Positions 51,353-55,836 of a stretch of 55,836 nucleotides of DNA are shown in pieces (position 1 is the stretch's first letter; each line of letters begins with the position of its first letter). The position numbers and the translations under genes were made by a program. The stretch is from DATEEG01 sp035525055 (lineage in GTDB: Bacteria; Actinomycetota; Acidimicrobiia; Spongiisociales; ZC4RG35): contig DATLEZ010000122.1 in the NCBI GenBank assembly GCA_035525055.1, forward strand, positions 1-55,836, given 5' to 3'. The notes beneath the pieces are model-generated. The model saw nothing but the letters and a program-made list of their open reading frames with translations. It ran no database searches and had not been told where the DNA came from.

Positions 51353-51796
51353 ATGCAGACAAGAGAAATGTGGAAGAACAGCAAGTGGAAGATGGTGGCG
51401 GGAGCCGCAACCCTCAGCGCTCTCGGCATCAGCGGGCTGGCACTGGCCGATCCCTCCAGTCCCGGAGTGCCCGAATCGATCGAGTTGTCGGACCAGGTCC
51501 AAGTCTCGGACGCAAGAAACGGGCCGACGACGCTTCCCGACTTCGTCAGGGGTGTCAGCGGTGGTCCGTTTGACGACCTTGACTCACCGTTCGACGACAC
51601 CGGCACCGGTGATACTGCGTCCGTGACCGGGGACACCCCAGACGACATGGACACGCTGTCAGGCGACACTGTCGGAGCTGCTGGGATCGACTCGGATAGT
51701 CCCGAAGTAGTGCCTTCACCGACTGTGCCGGCACCGACCCTCGACGACAGCGCGAGCGTCAGCGTCGACTCGGCCGACGCTTCGTCCGCCTCCTAA
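51353..51796 (+). CDS. secreted acidic Asp/Ser/Thr-rich protein
   Basis: A 147-aa protein behind a strong AAAGGAG site. There is a Sec signal peptide (basic start KNSKWK, hydrophobic VAGAATLSALGISGLALA, cleavage likely after ALA), then 110 low-complexity residues rich in Asp, Ser, Thr and Pro with no fold motif (DTGTGDTASVTGDTPDD). It is negatively charged and probably disordered outside the cell. It sits directly before the two-component genes, as short exported proteins next to actinobacterial sensor kinases often do; a link is only inferred. Confidence 0.75.
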   Translation: MQTREMWKNSKWKMVAGAATLSALGISGLALADPSSPGVPESIELSDQVQVSDARNGPTTLPDFVRGVSGGPFDDLDSPFDDTGTGDTASVTGDTPDDMDTLSGDTVGAAGIDSDSPEVVPSPTVPAPTLDDSASVSVDSADASSAS

Positions 51797-51803
51797 GGCC
51801 AGG

Positions 51804-51848
51804 TCAGGCGGTCGCGGTAAGCACAACTTCGCGCGACCGCCCGTCTGA
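51804..51848. terminator. hairpin between secreted protein and kinase genes
   Basis: GGCGGTCGCG (51807-51816) pairs perfectly with CGCGACCGCC (51832-51841), with an outer TCAG/CTGA pair. The stem lies 10 bases after the stop of the secreted protein and 25 bases before the kinase start, so it probably ends or attenuates transcription between them. Confidence 0.6.
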
Positions 51849-51866
51849 GTTACTTTGACTTCGATC

Positions 51867-53300
51867 ATGCAGCCCAAGCCTGACCGGCAGAATCGGCGCA
51901 CCCCCTCGGCCCGGACCCGGATCCTCGGCTGGTACATAGCGTTGCTGGCGATTTCGCTGGTCGCGGCCCTATTCGTTCAGAGAGCATTTCTCTTGGCCCA
52001 GGTCTCTGCCGAGATCGATGAGTCTCTCGATCAAGAAGTGGCCGAGCTGGAACAGCTTGCTCACGGAACGAATCCTGCGACAGGTGAACTCTTTGGTGAC
52101 GATGCCGCGGCGGTGTTCGATCTCTTCCTCTCGCGCAACGTTCCTCTCTTGGGCGAAGCAGTCGTGACTCTTGTAGACGGCCAGCCTTACAAATCAGATG
52201 TGAGCGGGGCTGAGCTTGCCCGGAGCGCTCTCGTGGACGAGTGGGCTGCGGTCACCGAACCGGTTCGCCATCAGGTGGATCTGCCGTCGGGCCTCCTGCG
52301 TTATGTGGCGGTACCTCTCACCTACGAAGGCGAGGTAGAGGGGGTCTTCGTCGTGTCCATCGATGTGAGGAGGCAGTTCGACAGGGTCGAGAGCGGCGTC
52401 AGACTGGCAGCCATCGTCTACGGTTCGATTCTCCTTTTGGCGTCGGCTCTGGCCTGGGTCACCGCCGGCGGGGTATTGCGGCCGATCCGGGATCTCAACG
52501 ATGCCGCCCGCGGAATTTCCGAGACCGACCTGTCTCGTCGAATTCCTGTGGAAGGAAACGACGAATTGGCGGAAGTCAGTCGGACGTTCAACTCCATGCT
52601 TGATCGACTGGAGGAGGCTTTCTCGGTTCAGCGGCGCTTCGTGGACGACGCCGGCCATGAACTACGAACGCCGATCACCGTGATTCGCGGCAACCTCGAG
52701 GTGATGGGAGACGATCCAGAGGAGCGGGCCGAGACGGTACGGCTGGTCACCGATGAGCTGGACCGAATGTCGAGGATTGTCGACGACCTCCTTTTGCTCG
52801 CCAACGCCGAACAGCCTGACTTCATCCAGCCCCGCCCCCTCGACCTCGCCGAGTTCGTCGACGAGATGGCCGCCAAGGGGGCTGCATTCGGAGGCCGGGT
52901 GGTGACCGTCGACGAGAGGGCACATGCCGTTATCAGTGCCGACCGGCAAAGGCTGACCCAAGCGGTGCTGAACCTGATTCGCAACGCCGTCGAGCACACC
53001 CCCGCAGACACACCGATCTCGGTGGGAAGCCGGTTGACTGACGGGGCTGCGCAGATCTGGGTCATCGATCGGGGGCCGGGGATTTCGGTGGGCGACCAGG
53101 AGCGGCTCTTCGAGAGGTTCGCCCGCGGTGCCAACGGCCGCCGGGTGGCCGGTGGAGCGGGATTGGGCCTGGCCATTGTCAAAGCCATCGCCGAAGGTCA
53201 CGGAGGCAGGGTTGAGGTGGCCTCGATCGTCGGCATGGGTACGACCTTTACTGTGGCGATTCCCACGGAAGACCTCCCGACGCCGGAGTGGATCCCTTGA
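51867..53300 (+). CDS. sensor histidine kinase (HAMP, HisKA, HATPase)
   Basis: A 477-aa membrane sensor kinase. TM1 is near residues 22-44 (WYIALLAISLVAALFVQRAFLL), an extracytoplasmic sensor domain of about 140 residues follows, TM2 is near 177-200 (IVYGSILLLASALAWVTAGGVL), HAMP near 200-250, and HisKA has the phospho-acceptor His264 in DDAGHELRTPITVIRGNLE. The HATPase_c domain has NLIRNAVEHTP, VIDRGPGIS and GAGLGLAIVKAI. ATG 51867 is preferred over TTG 51855. It shares four bases with the response regulator, so the pair is coupled. Confidence 0.94.
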   Translation: MQPKPDRQNRRTPSARTRILGWYIALLAISLVAALFVQRAFLLAQVSAEIDESLDQEVAELEQLAHGTNPATGELFGDDAAAVFDLFLSRNVPLLGEAVVTLVDGQPYKSDVSGAELARSALVDEWAAVTEPVRHQVDLPSGLLRYVAVPLTYEGEVEGVFVVSIDVRRQFDRVESGVRLAAIVYGSILLLASALAWVTAGGVLRPIRDLNDAARGISETDLSRRIPVEGNDELAEVSRTFNSMLDRLEEAFSVQRRFVDDAGHELRTPITVIRGNLEVMGDDPEERAETVRLVTDELDRMSRIVDDLLLLANAEQPDFIQPRPLDLAEFVDEMAAKGAAFGGRVVTVDERAHAVISADRQRLTQAVLNLIRNAVEHTPADTPISVGSRLTDGAAQIWVIDRGPGISVGDQERLFERFARGANGRRVAGGAGLGLAIVKAIAEGHGGRVEVASIVGMGTTFTVAIPTEDLPTPEWIP

Positions 53301-53953
53301 ACCGCATTTTGATCGCTGAGGACGAACCTGGCATTGCCTCTTTCCTCGAGAAGGGCCTGCGTTCGGCCGGGTTCACGACCCTGGTGACTGACGATGGCCA
53401 GAGCGCCGCGGCAATGGCCCGTGACGACGATTTCGACCTGCTGATCCTCGACCTCGGACTTCCGGGCAGGGACGGTCACGATGTCCTGGCCGAGATCAGA
53501 GGACGTGGGGAGAGGATGCCGGTGATGATCCTCACGGCCCGGAAAGGGATCGGCGAAACCGTTGCTGGCCTCGACGGTGGAGCCGACGACTACATGACCA
53601 AGCCCTTTCGGTTCGAGGAGCTTCTGGCCCGTGTCAAGGTCAGGCTGCGAGATCGGGGCACCGCCGATCTCGGGGTTGTCGAGTGCGGCGGCGTTCGCCT
53701 CGACCTCAAGACCAGGCGGGCCGAAGTAGCCGGTCGCGAGGTCGAGCTGTCGGCCCGTGAGTTCCTCTTGGCCGAGAGCTTGATGGTTCACCAGGGGCAG
53801 GTTCTCAGCCGGGAGGTTCTGCTCTCTCGAGTGTGGGGCTACGACTTCGATCCCGGCAGCAATGTGGTCGACGTCTATGTCGGTTACCTCAGGCGCAAGC
53901 TCGGCAAGGATCTGATCGAGACTGTGCGAGGGATGGGCTATCGATTCAAATAG
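53297..53953 (+). CDS. response regulator, OmpR/PhoB family
   Basis: A 218-aa DNA-binding response regulator. The receiver domain (1-118) has acidic pocket RILIAEDEPG, phospho-acceptor Asp52 in LLILDLGLPGRDG, Thr/Ser in MILTARKG and Lys in DDYMTKPFRFEELLARVKV. The OmpR-type winged helix covers about 125-218 (VELSAREFLLAESLM; VDVYVGYLRRKLG; TVRGMGYRFK). The TTG 53297 start has GGAG eight bases upstream and overlaps the kinase stop (TTGA); GTG 53288 would add three residues. It acts with the adjacent kinase; the targets are unknown. Confidence 0.94.
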   Translation: MNRILIAEDEPGIASFLEKGLRSAGFTTLVTDDGQSAAAMARDDDFDLLILDLGLPGRDGHDVLAEIRGRGERMPVMILTARKGIGETVAGLDGGADDYMTKPFRFEELLARVKVRLRDRGTADLGVVECGGVRLDLKTRRAEVAGREVELSAREFLLAESLMVHQGQVLSREVLLSRVWGYDFDPGSNVVDVYVGYLRRKLGKDLIETVRGMGYRFK

Positions 53954-54001
53954 GGCGCTTCAGGTAGGCCTTTGCATCTCTAGCTCGGCTTACATGGGGC
54001 A

Positions 54002-54961
54002 ATGGTCGTTCCTCTTTCCGAGACCGTCGGATCGATCGTCGACAGCGTCAGCCAGGTCATCGTCGGCAAGCGACCGCAGATCGAACGTGTCGCCATCGCG
54101 ATGCTTTGCGGTGGCCATGTCCTGATTGACGACGTGCCCGGCACCGGCAAAACGATGCTCGCCCGCAGCTTCGCGGCATCGATGGGGGTCGGGTTTCGCC
54201 GACTCCAGTGCACGCCGGACCTCCTGCCCAACGATGTGACCGGTGTGAGAGTGTTCGATCCCAGGAGCGGGGAGTTCCGATTCGAGCCGGGGCCGATCTT
54301 CACCAACATCCTCCTGGCCGACGAGATCAACCGGGCGACACCACGCACTCAGGCCGCGCTGCTCGAAGCCATGGCAGAGGGCCAGGTGACGGTCGACGGA
54401 GATACCCGTCAGCTCCCCGAGCCCTTCCTCGTTCTTGCGACGCAGAACCCGGTCGAGTTCGAGGGCACGTTCCCGCTGCCAGAGGCGCAACTCGACCGCT
54501 TCATGATTTCGCTGTCTCTCGGCTACCCCACACCTGACGAAGAGCAATCGCTCCTCTCCAGGATCGGACTCGATCATCCGGTGAACCGTGTTAAGCCCGT
54601 CGCTCAGTTCAATAGTGAAGAAGGGGGATCCTGGCTCGACCTTGCCCGAACCGCTGCCTCGACGCATCTTGATGACTCGGTTGAGGCCTACATCGTCGCC
54701 ATCACCGGAGCAACGAGGAGCCATCAAGCGATCGACCTCGGCGCCAGCCCCCGGGCCACGATCGCGCTGGCGGCCGCCGCTCGGGCCCTGGCAGCGGTGC
54801 GAGGGAGAAACTATGTCCTCCCCGACGACGTGAAGGAACTGGCGGCGCCGGTGATTGCCCACCGTCTGGTCCTATCGCCGGAGGGTCGCCTGCGCGGAAT
54901 CAGATCCTCCCAGGTGGTCGCCGACATCCTGTCTGTGGTTCCGATCGGGGCCGGTCCCTGA
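54002..54961 (+). CDS. MoxR-family AAA+ ATPase
   Basis: A 319-aa AAA+ ATPase of the MoxR type, a chaperone-like activator often acting with DUF58 and von Willebrand-type proteins. Walker A is LIDDVPGTGKTMLARSFA near residues 40-57, then CTPDLLPNDVTG near 72, Walker B NILLADEINRATPRTQAALLEAM near 102-124, sensor 1 VLATQNPVEFEGTFPLPEAQLDRF near 143-166, sensor 2 ASPRATIALAAAARA near 243, and the lid domain to the end. It is followed after 10 bases by the DUF58 gene, the standard pair. Confidence 0.95.
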   Translation: MVVPLSETVGSIVDSVSQVIVGKRPQIERVAIAMLCGGHVLIDDVPGTGKTMLARSFAASMGVGFRRLQCTPDLLPNDVTGVRVFDPRSGEFRFEPGPIFTNILLADEINRATPRTQAALLEAMAEGQVTVDGDTRQLPEPFLVLATQNPVEFEGTFPLPEAQLDRFMISLSLGYPTPDEEQSLLSRIGLDHPVNRVKPVAQFNSEEGGSWLDLARTAASTHLDDSVEAYIVAITGATRSHQAIDLGASPRATIALAAAARALAAVRGRNYVLPDDVKELAAPVIAHRLVLSPEGRLRGIRSSQVVADILSVVPIGAGP

Positions 54962-54971
54962 TGCCTGACCC

Positions 54972-55836
54972 GTGACCGCTGTCCTTGTCGCCGCGGTGGT
55001 GGCTGCCGTCCTCGCGGTTTTCTACGCGGTCAACTCCCTCTTTGCTCTAGCGGCTGGATTGGTTGTCATCTGGATCGCGGCGCGGATCCTTCCGGATCGG
55101 GCCCTGCAGCAGGTCGAGATCGAGCGGTCCTATCCAACCCGCCTCTTTCATGGTGAGACTGCCGAGGTCCAAATGGTGGTCAGCAATCGCGGCCCACTTC
55201 CCGTTCCCTGGCTCTCGCTCACCGAGACGGTGCCGTTCGACCTTCTCCCGACCTCGTTCCGCTGGGCTACCAGCCTGCGGGGATGGGAGCAGCGAAGCAC
55301 CAGCTTTCGGCTGGTCGGATCCCGGCGGGGGATCTACCGACTCGGCCCCGCCACTCTGGTGTCGGGAGATCCGTTTGGATTGGTTCCGGCCCAGAGCGCC
55401 CGGACGGAAACGGAACGACTGGTGGTGTACCCGAGGATCGTCCCGCTTTCGCGACTGGGGCTCCCCGCCCGGGCACCGTTCGCCGACCTGAGGACGGCTC
55501 GCCCTTTGTTCGAAGACCCTCATCGGGTGGTCGGTGTGAGACCGTATGCATCCGGCGACTCGGCCCGGCGGATCCACTGGACCGCTTCGGCCCATCAAGG
55601 AAGCCTGCTGGTGAGACGACTCGAGCACGGCATCGGGCGGGACACGGTTGTCCTTCTCGACTTGACCCGGCGCGGCCTCGGGACCAACCGCACCCAGGTC
55701 GTCGAGTTGGCTGTAACCGCCGCCGCCTCGATCCTCTATCACATCGTCTCGGTCGAAGGGTTGCGAGCGGGCCTCCGGATGCCCGGGCTCACAGTTGCAC
55801 CCGGCGGCGATCGAGGTCACCTGATGGTGATGCTGG
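54972..55836 (+). CDS. DUF58 domain protein (partial, runs off the edge)
   Basis: The first 288 residues of a DUF58 protein; the end is outside the window. Two close N-terminal membrane helices (VLVAAVVAAVLAVFYAV; FALAAGLVVIWIAARIL) are followed by a beta-rich outside or linker region (YPTRLFHGETAEVQMVVSNRGPLPVPWLSL). The DUF58 signature comes next (RVVGVRPYASGDSARRIHWTASAHQGSLLVRRLE) and then the start of a vWA-like fold (DTVVLLDLTRRGLG). It starts at GTG 54972 behind the MoxR stop. The MoxR-DUF58 unit is often linked with a transglutaminase-like protein in cell envelope work; that gene would lie beyond the edge. Confidence 0.9.
   Translation, partial: MTAVLVAAVVAAVLAVFYAVNSLFALAAGLVVIWIAARILPDRALQQVEIERSYPTRLFHGETAEVQMVVSNRGPLPVPWLSLTETVPFDLLPTSFRWATSLRGWEQRSTSFRLVGSRRGIYRLGPATLVSGDPFGLVPAQSARTETERLVVYPRIVPLSRLGLPARAPFADLRTARPLFEDPHRVVGVRPYASGDSARRIHWTASAHQGSLLVRRLEHGIGRDTVVLLDLTRRGLGTNRTQVVELAVTAAASILYHIVSVEGLRAGLRMPGLTVAPGGDRGHLMVML

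Overview
The window is high-GC DNA with dense, mostly overlapping genes and frequent GTG/TTG starts. Its backbone gene order (rplY-pth; mfd, a lipoprotein foldase, mazG, eno, a FtsB/DivIC-type divisome protein, DUF501, ppx) is typical of Actinobacteria. The HNH/DUF222 gene behind a perfect actinobacterial LexA box agrees with this. I infer an actinobacterium, probably of the Acidimicrobiia or a related environmental lineage, but no rRNA is present to settle it.

Layout. 1-900: a YeiH-type exporter gene, cut by the window edge and broken by three one-base frameshifts. 0.9-9.1 kb: an alpha/beta hydrolase, a 299-bp palindromic repeat, rplY-pth, a VOC protein, convergent glpK and glpD (glycerol uptake into the G3P pool), and an overlapping pgsA-epimerase-thioesterase operon. 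9.2-14.3 kb: small helical and membrane proteins, a DEAD-box RNA helicase, typA/bipA and a tiny hydrophobic protein. 14.4-17.5 kb: a large cytoplasmic-helical/TM/beta-propeller protein. 17.6-21.4 kb: a LysR-led operon (LysR, unknown protein with ADP-ribosyltransferase-like motifs, alpha/beta hydrolase, metallo-beta-lactamase-fold enzyme), then a leader with operator-like repeats and two tiny ORFs. 21.6-23.4 kb: a DrrAB-type ABC exporter. 23.5-32 kb: an accessory block with an ERCC4 nuclease, a zinc-ribbon protein and a type I restriction-modification system. Its hsdRS and hsdM parts are separated by a divergent SOS-controlled HNH/DUF222 gene. 32.1-32.4 kb: second copy of the palindromic repeat. 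32.5-43.1 kb: housekeeping run (DUF6069, CDF transporter, mfd, foldase, mazG, eno, divisome protein, DUF501, ppx) ending in tRNA-Leu(UAA), with a third, truncated repeat copy next to it. 43.4-55.8 kb: a TPR-cyclase, a 16-bp perfect inverted repeat, aceK, hrpB, an APH-fold protein, a secreted acidic protein with a two-component system, and a MoxR-DUF58 pair that runs off the edge.

Most notable: a dispersed nested-palindrome element that looks MITE-like; the SOS-controlled HNH gene inside the R-M locus; an isocitrate dehydrogenase kinase/phosphatase (aceK), a family known mainly from Proteobacteria; the helical-repeat/TM/propeller protein; and short duplications that straddle stop codons at several gene ends. 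No CRISPR array, transposase or rRNA was seen.
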